NCBI RefSeq assembly: GCF_001632365.1
Contig: NW_024468523.1
Location: 290,988-354,987 of the forward strand
DNA: 64,000 bases
Origin: Laetiporus sulphureus 93-53
Lineage: Eukaryota; Basidiomycota; Agaricomycetes; Polyporales; Laetiporaceae
Reading direction: 5' to 3'
The notes under the pieces were generated by a model that worked only from the letters and a program-made list of their open reading frames with translations, did no database searches and had not been told where the DNA came from. A program made the translations under genes and the position numbers. Shown here piece by piece: positions 1 through 11,364 of this stretch. Every line of letters begins with the position of its first letter. The stretch's first letter is position 1.

Positions 1-1111
1 GCCAGCCACAACGTCTTCACTGGGTGCTCTCGGATTGCTCCCTCCGGGCATTCCCAACAAATTGAAATATATGGTATTCTTACAATTAATAGGCCGGATC
101 TTATAATCATCGGGAAAAATTATAAACTATCCTACGCATCCTGGGCATGATTATAATGCGTGATCAGAATGGTCGATCTTACAAGCCATTATAATGATAG
201 GGGGGGTTCATGTGAAACTCAGAGATCCATTATACTAGTAGGCCAGAATGGTCACGGTAAATAAGAATAGGGGGGGGGGTTTCAAGGTATTATAAACCCT
301 TTATAATCTTTCTGCACTTTTGCTGATGGAGGCTTTAAAGGAAATGGAGTTGAAAGGCCTTTTGGTGCTCAACCAACCGCCTGATAAGCTGCACCATTTT
401 TTGACAAGCGACGAGCTGCAGGCTGAGCTAGATGCTCAGACTCGGCGTTGGGGGTTGTGTCTGGTCATACTATACGTAACTGTAAAGTACGAGATGTTCG
501 CTCTCACTGCTTACTATGTGCTGTCGACGTGATAACGCTTACGACCGTCACATCCCGATTCCGCTGGAAAACGTATCATGATACAACGGGGATCAATGGA
601 TCCAGGTATCTGCACCGCTGTATCGGACATCACTGTTTCAATAGTTCAATATACGTCTATAATGGTAGGTGAAGGGTTGAAAGTTGAAAACCCTTTCTTG
701 ACACTGATTAGTCTCGCGCACCGCCTATGACAACTTGGATACGATATTAGATAAGCATGATATCCACTACATGCTGGACGATGTACTTAGTAGATACGTC
801 ACTACAAATGAAACGATGAATAGCGACTCTAACGGACACGGCAGCTCGCCTCATGGCAAGATATCATATATCAGATGTCACAGAACTTCACCACACAGTT
901 CTTCAATAGCGTTAATGAAAATGATCAATCTATCGTCTCTCTTGAACATTTGAACGTTGAACGTTAACCGTCATTTTGCATACTACCCGCAACAGGCGCA
1001 GTACCTGACTCATCTGATGAGAGATCATGTGCGTCGTCGCGGTCGTGTCAACCGCCCGCGTCTGAGACTGCTTCTCCCACTACGAGCTTGCTGAAACTGA
1101 ACGCAGCTGGC
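1..1111. other. Gene-free left edge with AT/G-tract repeats
   Basis: I see no convincing gene here. The first 310 bases are AT-rich with many TTATAAT-like words and two G-tracts (near 198-205 and 268-277). Each tract follows an AGAATGGTC word, at about 165 and 246, so this looks like a degenerate direct repeat of about 80 bases. A short open frame near 320-532 has a plausible amphipathic start rich in Leu, Glu and Lys but resembles no family I know. An in-frame stop at 965 closes the frame of the downstream DENN gene, so its coding region starts after it. Confidence 0.4.
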
Positions 1112-3645
1112 ATGTCGGAAGACCTTGAAAGCGACATTGGCCTGGCCAGTCTCGCTGAATCGATGCCATCTACCGCTACTTCCAGCTCTCCAGCGCGCCC
1201 ATCTGTGCTTAGCCGAGCGGTCCCAGCAAGCCTCAAGTCACCATCTTCCCCGAGTCTCCTTCCTATTGCGCATGGAAGCATACTGAGGAGGAACACGACC
1301 CCACGCAAACAGTCCACCTCAGCAGGGCAAGATGCAGCTAGCCTCAACCTAGGTGGCCTTACTATGGAGCCAGACGATGTAACGCGCCTACGTCGATGGA
1401 TAGCCAGCTTGGTGATAGGCACAATTACTTTATATATCATTGGAATCATCTGCTGAGACGCATGTTCCATTAGTCGACTTCGACCTAGACGTCGGGCCGA
1501 AGATCTGCTCTATGTACCCTCCGCTCGACCTGTCTCATACAGAGGCTGACAATGTGTTAGTTATCACTTTTTCTCTGCACCTCAGGCCGCGCGTTGACCG
1601 TCGAGGCATGAAGCGCATTCTCCTCGTTCCCTGATTGCCCACAGTTCGAACAGGGCTCGCAAGTGCACTCGTTCCGGATCCGCGCACGGCAGCCCTCTGA
1701 GGATAAGCTTGTGCGGCCTAGTGATCAACGTCCGCATACTGTAGATGGCTTCATCTACGGGTACTCGCACTTTACCCAACGTAGAGACGCGACTTCCAAG
1801 CGAGGCTACCAACAGGTGGGAATCAGTAGCGTCTCTTAGGTTGCGATGTCAACCCTGAACTCGGACATCATCAGCGTTCCGTCGTCATCCTCACCCACCT
1901 CGCATATCCCGCTCTGTTTCACACCCTTGTATCGAAGCTCGGCCCTGCATTTCTCATGCATGGCAGCCCTATGCTCGAAGCGGCATGTCACAACGTGGCG
2001 AGCTGGTGTGTGTTTCCCTCAATTGATATCTAACCCCAACGACTTTAACTCTACGCGTAAAGAAGGTCAGATCCAAGCCCAGGACATGTGGTAGAGCTGG
2101 AGTTCCTAGGTACTGTCTTTCAAACGGAGTTGCCGCTGCACGTCGACACACAGCAGGCGCCATCCACGAAACCCCCTCCTACACCACTTAATGGTAGCTG
2201 CGAGGCACCCTGTCAGGTTCGTAGAATACTCTGCCAGATCAACTCCAGGGCGTTGGCTTATCTCCGAGATAGATTTTGGCCTCGCTACCACCATCGGAAC
2301 CGCCAGCACTGTTGCTATTCGAGGCTTGTCTACCGCAATTATGGTCGATATGGGAGTGTCTCGTTCTCTGCGAACCCATTCTGGTATACGGGCCTTCCCC
2401 TGCGATGACCAGCCAGGCTGTCTGGTGGTTGCGTGACATCCTTCGTCCAGTACGTTGCTTCTTCCATATATGTGAATATACTTGAGCTTGCTCGTTGCTC
2501 ATGGCAGATCCCTGTCGCGGGAGACTTTCGCCCATTCTTCACAATACACGATGCAGACCACACCGCCCTTGTCAATCCTCGTCCGCCCAGTGCAGGACTC
2601 CTGCTTGGCGTGACGAATCCGTACTTCGAGGGCGCATGCAAGCACTGGCCGCACGTCCTCAGTCTTGGGCGGACGCCTCCGTGAGTTATGCCCCACTTCG
2701 ATGCATCATGGCATTGTTGACAAGACGCAGAACGAAATCAAAGGCACACGTGGCCGCAAGTCCTGGCCCACTTCCCGGATGGAAGTCACGAATGCATAAG
2801 AGATACGTCGCGCGAGACCATGCGCTGCTGGAGCAGTTGAAGGCAGCGTGTACGGGATCTGAGCAAGCAAGTGCGTTGTTCTCTGCTTGCCGCTTGTGGT
2901 GATTCTTCAGAATGCTCACGGATTGATGACAGAACGCGAAGCTTCTGCAGCTCTTCGCCAACATTTCTCCTCCCGCACGGCCGCACTGCTCGTCCCGCTG
3001 CAACGATACCTCCAGACCCTTATACCCTCTCCTGCATCTGTCGCCTCTGCTACCTTCCCGTCGACGCCGTATTCAAAGTCTGCATCTGTCTCTGCCTTTC
3101 CCAACTCCTCTTCTTCGAGTCTCTTCCCGCTGAGGTCATCCGTGGCGAGCTCCTTCTCATATCACTCAGCGGCATCGTCAGGGACACTCGTCCCGTCTCC
3201 GTTATCAACGACGGCCACGACGGGGTTAGCAACATGGAACGCGCCGGAGCACGCTTCTGCAGAGGACAAGGAAGGAAACGCATCGCAACTCACTATCAGT
3301 GTCCCACCTCACGACGAACCTATACCCGAATCACATCCCTCCATCTTCGTCTCCTCCGTGTCTACCACAACCCCATCGTCAAGTACAATCTCCTCCCCAC
3401 CCTCGTCCGCCGCGTCCAGCTCCACACGCGCGCCCACTCCCACACCGACGAGCGCTGATCCGCGTCTGGCGCCGTTCAACGAGCGTGCGTTCCTCGCGTC
3501 ACTCAAGCCGCTTGCGCTGCCGTTCAAGTCGGCGGGGAAGGCGCGAGAGTTTTACGCGCGCTGGATACGGACGCCCGCATTCGGAGTGTGGATCGCGCGG
3601 CAGGAGGAGACGGTGGAGAGGGTGTTGAGGGGGGAGAGGGGGTAG
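1112..3645 (+). CDS. DENND6-like DENN domain protein (Rab GEF family)
   Basis: Nine exons join in one frame: 1112-1411, 1458-1555, 1614-1815, 1875-2005, 2066-2216, 2273-2449, 2508-2680, 2725-2870 and 2933-3645, giving 696 residues. After a disordered Ser/Pro N-terminus comes the uDENN signature VDFDLDVGPKICSMYPPLDL, then FSSFPD, FIYGYSHFTQRRD and KRGYQQRSVVILTHL. The central DENN part has LPQLWSIWECLVLCEPILV, then GDFRPFFTIHD and HKRYVARDHALLEQL. The C-terminus holds a Ser-rich insert and a final helix ending near RWIRTPAFGVWIARQEETV. This order matches the DENND6/FAM116 family, known as guanine-nucleotide exchange factors for Rab GTPases in endosomal recycling. The ATG at 1112 is the only one in frame after the stop at 965. 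The donor of intron 5 is the least certain. The fungal role is inferred from the family. Confidence 0.9.
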
Positions 3646-3868
3646 GATGTAAGTGGTTGAGTGTGAACATCGATGGTTTTAGGATAGGTCTCACGGAGTT
3701 CGTGATGAATTGTGGATTGTTTCTTTTTTTGTACTCTATGCGGCATGCAGGGCATTATACAAGTGAGCACGAGATGCGCTAGGGCGGTATATCCATATTA
3801 TACCAAAGCAGTCCCTCCGTACAGATAAGTAACCAAGTGCACCGGTCTTGCTGCTGTGCTGCCCCTCG

Positions 3869-5030
3869 TCACCGGAATGCACTTCCCGAGCGCAATCCGA
3901 CACTCGCTTCCCTCGACCCTGGCGCCCTGCGCCGCTTCTCGTTGGCTTTGCGCCCAAAGCCGAACCAGCCCACGACGACCTCCTTCGCGTAGATCTCGCC
4001 AAAGCCGAGCATGACGCCATTGACGAACGGGAGCAGTATGTTCACGGCGATGCTAGCGAGGAGCGCGCGCACACGCGTGCGCGGGGAGAGCGAGGAGTCG
4101 AAGATCGCGAGCGTTGTGCTGGGGGCCTCCTGCGCGGCGTGCGCGTGGTGATGGTGGTGTTCGTCGTGGTGCGGGCCGTGCGTGTGGTGGGGCTGTCCTG
4201 GTTGGTGTTGGTGGGGGAGGGAGGCGGGGAGTGAGGAGGGGGAGTGGGCGTCTGAGGGGAAGGAGAGGGAGGGATAGGAGGAGGTTAAGGAGTCGGGTGC
4301 TGGAGAGGAGGAGAGCGACTCCCACTTGTCCTTGTTTTCCGAGGTGGGGGCGGCAGTATGTGAGGTGCCTGGGAGTATCTTCTGCGAGACATAGCATCGA
4401 TTAGGGACTTTGATGGATATGCTTGAGCAAGTTGTCCACGTACCTCGAGCTGCTCCTTTGTCTGCTTGCCCTGGTGCTCCCCGCTCATCAAATGCCTTGC
4501 ACCAGCTACGCTCGGCTCGCCACCCTTCCCCTCCACGCTCGGTTGGGTGCTCGTCGCGCTCTCCAGCACCAGGCTCGCGCTCGCGCTCCCGCCGACGCTC
4601 TCCCACCCGCTCTCACTGTGCACCTGCGAGCGCGCGATACCCTCTGCCCGCTCACGCGCGCGGATCTCCTCCCAGCGCTGGCGCTCCTGCTCCGCGTGTT
4701 CACGCTGGTCAGCGGACTGGCGGCGCCATTCGGCGACGTGCTCGTTGTACTCGGCCTTCCAGACGTCGTCGGCGTCCGACGACGCGCTTGGCTCGGCAGA
4801 CTCGGGCTCGGGCGCTGGAGGTTCTGACGTTGTTCCTGCAGCTGCTGCCTCTGCTGGCTGTTCGGAGGCGGCGGATTGCTTCGGAAGCGGGGCGGGAGAG
4901 AAGGCTGTCTCCAGAGCAGACTATGTTGCCGTCCGGGTTGCCTTGAGCACGTTGGAGGCTATCAGGATGAATACAAAGACACACGGACCTGGAGGAGGTT
5001 CTCCTCTTCTGGGTTGAGGTGCTCTGCCAT
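3869..5030 (-). CDS. mim1: Mim1/TOM13 mitochondrial outer-membrane import protein
   Basis: Three exons (5030-4989, 4920-4444, 4381-3869) give 343 residues. The C-terminal third holds the Mim1/TOM13 signature, a single membrane span reading LLPFVNGVMLGFGEIYAKE at residues 289-307. Mim1 inserts and assembles helical outer-membrane proteins and TOM subunits in fungi. The N-terminal 240 residues are much longer than in yeast Mim1: acidic and Ala/Pro-rich, then a Trp/Arg/Glu-rich coiled-coil-like stretch around WKAEYNEHVAEWRRQ, then Ser-rich sequence. A His/Pro-rich stretch (HHHH near HHDEHHHHHAH) precedes the span, and a basic tail follows it. The first exon is only 14 codons. The gene converges on the DENN gene, with a gap of about 220 bases. 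The family call rests on the membrane motif; the extension is of unknown use. Confidence 0.85.
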
Positions 5031-5201
5031 GCTTAGTGCTTGTCGGTGGAACGCGAGTTGTCGCGGTGAGAAAGTGCGCTGCGATCACGACATTGACCAA
5101 GCACGCGCAAACACATGCATCAATCGCCGCACTTTCCATATCGAGCATGTGTTTAGCCTTTTCTGGTCGCGTCTCCGTTCCCCGAGTTCTTACGCTTCAT
5201 A

Positions 5202-5312
5202 AAATGCATGATAAATAACACAAAAAATTAAAGTGCATCAAGTAATGTGGCCATTCTGTTCTTTCACTTTGGTAAAATGCATGGTGATAAATCACACAAA
5301 ATAATCAAAGTT
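5202..5312. repeat. Two-copy imperfect tandem repeat, period about 72
   Basis: The block AAAATGCATG(GTG)ATAAAT followed by CACAAAA and a run ending AAAGT occurs at about 5202-5232 and again at 5274-5312. The second copy has small insertions. This is read directly from the sequence; its function is unknown. Confidence 0.5.
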
Positions 5313-5423
5313 ACCTTGCGACTGCAAGGTTTCTCCTGTAACGCGATTTTCGCGCAGGCAGATTTGGTTTTGTTTGTCTCGAACCCCCCTGTCCTACTGC
5401 CGACGTCATTCATTCTTCTTCTT

Positions 5424-6352
5424 CACTCGCAAAGCGCCGGCTGTTGTCGGCGGCATACCTTGCGACTGAACGTGAAGCTTTGACCAAGCTTTGACTCAGG
5501 AGGAGGAGCTGTACGGAAAGGGAAACGATCGATCGAGACAAATACGTACAAACACATGTGTCCGCGTCGCCAAATAAGTAGTGTCCGGGAGTTTAACGGG
5601 AGTTTAAACCTTGTGGCATTGTTTTTCAAGCTTCAGGTTCGCTTCAAACCCTTTCTTCTTCCTAGATTCACTCATGTCCTCTCCATCTCATCAATCACAT
5701 CGAATTCACCTACTGGGCCGATATGGTTTTTTCTCCTTCTCGGAATCAGATGATTGCTAACCATGCAGGAGATGGAGATGATGCTCGACCCTCGTTATCT
5801 ATTAACCGTTGACAGTCCATATCAATGTAGGTGTGAGGGCGATTTCATACTCGTCCTCACTCTCGTCTCCGGCCCTGTCTCGCGCTTTTAGCTGTAATAT
5901 TGTTCTTCAGCGTGTACAAGCAGCTCACCTCGCGCACTGCCACTTGGAGTGTAACTCGTTCACTTCCTTAAATAACAGGCGGGCAGGACAATTTACACCG
6001 GCCTCCAAAAACGAATCAACTCCTATTTGACCGCTAGTAGTACATGCATCGCGGATGCTACCGGGAGGTTCAACGCCAGCCTCATAGAAACGGAGTGCCA
6101 AGTCAGAAACCCCGAGGATTGCGCAGACCTAAAACGCTCGACGCCTGCCTCATAATAACACATCCATGACGAAACCCTCAACTCTCCATGCCATATGAGT
6201 CCAAAATGCACCAGCTGATACCTAGCAACTCTATGATCACTCAAACCCGACGCTCGGTCGCCCCGATCACCATCAAGCTCCGCAGGGAAGATTAAGCGAA
6301 TCCTCTTTCCAGACAGTCGCAAGGTCTGCCGCTGGCCACAGCCGGTGCTTCT
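5424..6352. repeat. Imperfect inverted repeat, arms about 55 bases
   Basis: The segment at 5424-5478 (GCGCCGGCTGTTGTCGGCGG, then a run including ACCTTGCGACTG) reappears reverse-complemented at about 6296-6352, as CACCGGCTGTGGCCAGCGGC followed by AGACCTTGCGACTG. The arms are about 0.9 kb apart. They may be the remains of terminal inverted repeats or two solo insertions of one family. Confidence 0.35.
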
Positions 6353-6570
6353 CGAGTGCATCAAGTCATTTGGCTGTTCTGTCAGAAGCTTCTATGGCAA
6401 TTCAGTGGAAACACATTGCGCTCATCTCCTCTGTTTTCGGCAAGCTGCATCTGCAGACTTAGTTGCGTGTCATTACATGGCACATCTCCATACTCCCTCT
6501 ATTCATAGACTTTGATCGACGTCATGGCCACCGCAGTGACGAAAGAGGTGATCTAACGCTCCTGCTCACG

Positions 6571-6580
6571 TATATATTAA
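6571..6580 (+). promoter_or_regulatory. TATA-like box of the Hva1-TUDOR gene
   Basis: TATATATTAA lies 97 bases before the ATG at 6677, a usual distance for a basidiomycete TATA element with a short leader. A CT-rich stretch follows it. Confidence 0.5.
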
Positions 6581-6676
6581 CCTCAAGAACTTCCCGTCAT
6601 CGACCGCTCAGCAACTCTTCCCGCATTTCATACCTGCCCTAGCACGCACTCGAATCACTTTCACATATTCTCTATC

Positions 6677-7112
6677 ATGCCTTCTTCCGCGTACCAGGTG
6701 AGCTCTCCACACGAAGCGAGACGAAGTAGATGGTGACTATGATTTTCCAGCAAGGTGACAAGGTCAAGTATCGCCCCATTGGTGGTAGGTTTTGCGACGC
6801 GTCCTATCGTCGCAGCACTATTCACCTAAGGACAAATTACTCTGGATAGGCGACTCCGACAATGTCTCTCACTCGACTGGCACTATCGAAGAGGTCGTTG
6901 AAGCAGACGATGGCGTAAGTGTCCATTGAAACGTCTTATCAGCATGTCCCAGCAGCTGACGGTACGCCTACCTCCAGTCTGTCCGTTATGCCATCAAGAA
7001 CGACAATACGGGCAAGACCACGGACTATCAGGTGCGCTTGCTGACTCTAAATAGCCTTCCTATCGCTGAAAACGCTGCTCTACAGGAGATGAACATTGTC
7101 AGCAAGATTTGA
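6677..7112 (+). CDS. Small Hva1_TUDOR-domain-like protein
   Basis: Five short exons (6677-6697, 6751-6784, 6850-6914, 6978-7031, 7086-7112) splice in frame to 66 residues. The product starts MPSSAYQ, followed by QGDKVKYRPIGG, then a GTIEEVV strand, VRYAIKNDNTGKTTDY and EMNIVSKI at the end. The GDxVxYRPIGG...GxI motif and size fit the hypervirulence-associated TUDOR (Hva1/DUF2945) family of small beta-barrel proteins common in fungi and bacteria, whose molecular role is poorly defined. The protein has no signal peptide or membrane span. Every intron has a clear GT donor and AG acceptor, so the model is firm although the exons are tiny. The family name comes from motif resemblance. Confidence 0.8.
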
Positions 7113-8033
7113 ACATTTCCCTCGGACTGTACCTGTATTACGATTATCAATTAGTGTGTATATTGTTGTAAGATAGCGCCGTCGCGATATCGGAATCCCT
7201 TGACCGTAACTCGGAGTTTTGCCACCATTCAAGGATCAAACGCTTATTGCGGCCAAATCAAGGGTCATTCAATATGATGCTCGGATAATAATGCACAGCT
7301 TTAACGCGCGATGGATGCGCTACGTATAAATAAGAATCACCTGATCGTGATGCACCTGATCGTGATGGGAACTCAGCCCGAAGCGCGCTTATTCGCATGG
7401 AATGGATTGTTCACTCTCTGCACTATCCAAGTACGAGCTGCTTTTCTAGGTCACTGATACTGTTACACTGCAATCGGTGGCGGAACGTACGAGGGCTCCA
7501 TGGCGTCGCAACTATTTCTCCAGAAGAGACGTCAGACGCAGTCTTCAATGAGTCCGTTCGCACGGTTACAGTGATCATCTGTCGCATGCGTGCTGAGTCA
7601 ACTCGGAAGGCGCGACCTCAGGCCCAGCGCATTTGGATATAGTACATTGATCGTCAAAGCCAGCATGTAGGCATGAAGCCATCGATGAATGCCGAAGAAT
7701 AGAAAAACGCGGAAGACTAGCTCTTCTCTCTGCAGCGGAGTGTCATTCGCGCACGTTCACTCTTCACCCGAGGAAATCGAATCAGCTTGGACATCTCGAC
7801 AATGCAATTGGTCTGCGGTAACACGCCGGATCCCATAGCAATCTTTCGTTCCCATGGCACTCTTGCCTCTACCAGCGTATGCCTTCCTAGATGATTTCGA
7901 CGACAGAGACAGGTATCTGTTCCACGTTGGCATCGCACACATGCTTCTATTTATCAGCATCTGCGCCTTCTGGGTTCTTAAAAGGAACATCGTGCGCACT
8001 ACGGTACCCGTCCGTCCGTCTCTCGTCTAGGCC
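7113..8033. other. Intergenic, no gene seen
   Basis: Nothing recognisable. A perfect 15-base direct duplication (CACCTGATCGTGATG) sits near 7338-7367. The last 200 bases form the upstream region of the first sphingomyelinase-like gene. Confidence 0.5.
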
Positions 8034-11000
8034 ATGTCACACATGCGACATGCGGCTGTCATCGCCGGTGTGGTCGCAGCTTTGCTAGCTCGTGGAGGTC
8101 TCTGCCAGACGTCGTCTGTGTCCACCGCGATTGCTGGCTACGGTCCGTCTGCGTACACCGTCCCTGGGCCATTCCCGACGTCTCTCTATCAGTCGTACTA
8201 CAATGACCCTACGGCAACATCTGCTGAGCCTCAGCCTGTAATCTCTGATCCCGTAACTGTGAGTATATAGTCCAGAAACAGAACATCGGGGAGTTGCTAA
8301 CCTGCTATCACAGTCTGAGATATACCCGTACTGGCTGACGGATCCGGAGAGCATACCTCAGGTCCGTCTATGTAGCCGTTTGCGCGCACTCAGTCGAGAC
8401 GCTGATGTTGCTCGATGCCATGGTTCACTGCAGAACGATACCTCCGAACCGCAACCACTCCCACCCATCGCTTCGCCGACCCAGCTACTCGATCTCGCTT
8501 GGAGCCAGATTCTCACCATCACGACCAACCCAGCGTTTGGAAACGACAGTTGCGCCCGGTGCCAGGCTGCGCTCCAAGTGGGCCAGTTCCTCGCGCTCAC
8601 GGCCCCAGAGCAGGTTTCCGTACTTGCCGTGCAGCTGTGCGAGTACTTTGGGTATTCGACCGACGCGGGGTGCGAGGCGGAGTTTGGGATGAGTGGCGTT
8701 GGGCCGACGATCGCGCAGGTTGCGGCATATGCTGATATGGCGGGATATGATGGACAAGTTGGGTGTCTGGATTGCAGCATATTCATGGGTGTGGAGAGGT
8801 GCTGACTGGACATCGGCATAGCTTATATGCGCGAACTTCGCCAGCTTGTGCTCTATCCCGTCTACAAGCGCGCTCAACCTCACTGGCTGGTTTGCAAAGC
8901 CGAAGCCTAGTCCTCTTCCGCCTCCCAGACAAGCTACGGGGGAACGTCTGAAGGTCCTGCACCTCTCTGACCTCCACATTGATCCCCGTGAGTTCGTCGT
9001 TCGTAACTACACGATGATTTTGAGTATTGAACGACGGCGGACAGGATACCTCATCGGTTCAGAGGCCAACTGCAGCCAGGGTCTCTGCTGCAGAGCTGGA
9101 GCCTACAATGAAGACAGTGTGAACCAGACGCTAGCACCCGCACCGCGATATGGGTCATTTGTTTGGTACACTCGATGTTTTCGCCTACTGGAATGAGACC
9201 TGACTGACATTGCCATTAGCGACGCGCCCTACACTCTAATCGTCGCCGCTCTGCAGGCAATCCCCATCCTCACTGCGACAGAGCAGGACGGGTTCAACTT
9301 CACGCTGTACACAGGCGATTTGGTCTCGCATGATCCCATGAACGAGCTGTCCAGGTATGTTATGAACGGGCTGTGTGAGGGTTGACCTGGCTGATCTTCG
9401 ACTGATCTGCCGTGAAGACAGTACACTGTGTATACAGAGGTCTGTTCACTTCTGTGCTGTTGCTGTTGTTTACTCACGTCTGGGTGACAAGACCGTCTTA
9501 TACGACCTGATCAAAAGGCTGATCAATACGGGCCCTGTGTATGCGGTGCTGGGCAACCATGACACCTATCAGACGTCAGTCTTCATATCCCCCTCGATCT
9601 CAACACGCTAAAAGGCCTTCTTCACCAGAGCGCAGAATTCACCTTACGATTTTGTCCCTGAGCTAGCGGGACAGTTTGACTGGTGTGCTCCATTCTTTTT
9701 ACTATCTGTGACGCTGAGACTGGACGCATATATACAGGGATTATGATCACCTTGCCGACCTGTGGGAATTGGAGGGATGGATCTCCGCGGAGACTGCACA
9801 ACAGGCGCGGACTAACTATGCTGCGTACTCGGTCCAGCGAGGAGATGGCCTGAGGATTATCACGCTGAACACGGATTTCTGTACGTGCATGTCCAGAATG
9901 TTTCATCGTAATCATGGTTGACATACCTTTATCCCAGGGTATACGTACGTTGAAAGGAGATTCGGAACTGTTGATAGCAGACTAAAAACTACATGCTATG
10001 CAGCCAAAACGTATATAATTACGTCAACTCATCGTTCTCCGACAACTCGGGCATGATACGCTTCCTGACGGATGAGCTGCAGGATGCTGAGGATGCTGGC
10101 GAGCGAGGTGAGAGATGGTCATTTGGAACTTTAGGAATTGTCTCTGAGGCACGTTAGCTTGGATCATGGGCCATATCCCAAGCGGATGGGATGCGTCTGA
10201 TCCGTTGCAGAACCCGACGAATCTATGTGAGTCAGTTTGGCTGCGAGCGAAACGTTGAGGCAAAACTAATGGCCGCTTGGATGAATAGTCTATCAGATGC
10301 AAGTACTTCGTCTTCGGGAACTCTCGTGATAAGACTGACCTAGGTACTGCAGTGTCGACCGGTACTCACCACATGTCATTGCCGGTGGGTAATCAATTGC
10401 ATGAACGGTCGTGCCTTTGGCATTGAACTCGAACGTGGTTCACCAGGGATCTTCTTCGGTCATACGCACGAGGACATGCTAAATGCACGTTTGTTTACTA
10501 GCTTGGCTTGGATACCGGCAATAACGTTGACACCTTCTAGATCTTCTACACAAATGACGCCACGAACATGAGCGTGGAGACCGCCCAGACGGTCGCCTGG
10601 GTGCGTGAGCAGCTTCACAGAATCATCGCTTATGGCTGAATAGCAGTAAAGATCGGGCCTTCCGTGACTCCTATAACTAACTACAATTCAGGATTCCGTG
10701 TCTACGAGGTTGACTCTGGGGTACGAACTCTCTATCGTCTGTGCTGCAGTGTTGACCGCTTTGGCATATTGCAGACATTCGAAGTCCTGGACTCTTACAC
10801 GTGAATGCTTTGTCGCGTGACTTGAATTATCCGCTGACTGGTCCTCTCTAACCTTTTTCGCTTTAGCTGGTATTCCGATGTGAATGCATATCCGGAGCTA
10901 GATGCGCAGACAGCATTTGGGCCAACGTTCCAGTTTGAGTATAGCGCACGCGAGACATACGGCGCCAATATCACAGGGTGGGGACCCAACGACCCCTTGA

Positions 11001-11297
11001 ACGCCACCTGGTGGCAGTTAGTGACGGAAGGTTCGTGCCGTTAAATCACATTCTTTGAGTTCAAAACTCATCTCTTCCAGCCATGGAAATTGATTCGTCC
11101 CTTGTCGAGGTATGGTTGCTGCTTCCGTAAATAAGACGACATTCTGACAGAGCTGCTCGATGCAGACGTTCAATACCTATCAGACAAAGAGTTCCGCGCG
11201 GGGCACTGCTTGCACCGGTAGCTGCATTCCTGAAAAGATCTGCTCCATCCGTAGTGGCAGTGCGAGTCTCTTCATTCAAAATTGCGCTAGCTTATGA
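8034..11297 (+). CDS. Acid sphingomyelinase-like phosphodiesterase, copy A
   Basis: A secreted enzyme of many small exons. A signal peptide (hydrophobic core AAVIAGVVAALLA) is followed by a Pro/Ser region and a saposin-B-like segment with CARC, VQLC and ICANFASLC cysteines. The calcineurin-like metallophosphatase domain carries all metal motifs: DLHID, TGDLVSHD, LGNHD, GHIPSGW and GHTHED. The C-terminal ASM region ends after ICSIRSGS. This order is that of acid sphingomyelinase (SMPD1-type), which hydrolyses sphingomyelin or related phosphodiesters outside the cell or in acidic compartments; the fungal substrate is unproven. Two introns appear to start with GC (10299-10352 and 10485-10540). 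Copy A is the most divergent of the three. The ATG at 8034 is chosen, but 8043 is also possible. Confidence 0.88.
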
Positions 11298-11364
11298 GCA
11301 AGAATTACTTCCCACGTTCTTATCGATACCGAATTTTTGGACAATATCTCTGAGACGTACACGC

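Larger units (their letters stand above)
5031..6676. other. Intergenic stretch with decayed repeats
   Basis: No gene recognised in about 1.6 kb. Short open frames show no family features. The stretch contains a near-tandem A-rich repeat (5202-5312) and a pair of inverted segments (about 5424-5478 and 6296-6352). It also has a direct similarity between 5232-5262 and 6356-6386 (both GTGCATCAAGT...). These suggest an old, eroded mobile element. The last 120 bases hold the promoter of the next gene. Confidence 0.4.

Noticed and set aside
1048..1470. Minus-strand open frame opposite exon 1 of the DENN gene
   Set aside because: It mirrors the codon pattern of the real exon, which continues across spliced DENN motifs on the plus strand.
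4410..5017. Long plus-strand Arg/Ser/Leu-rich frames over the Mim1 gene
   Set aside because: GC-rich shadow of the true minus-strand exon 2, which joins exactly to the Mim1 membrane motif.
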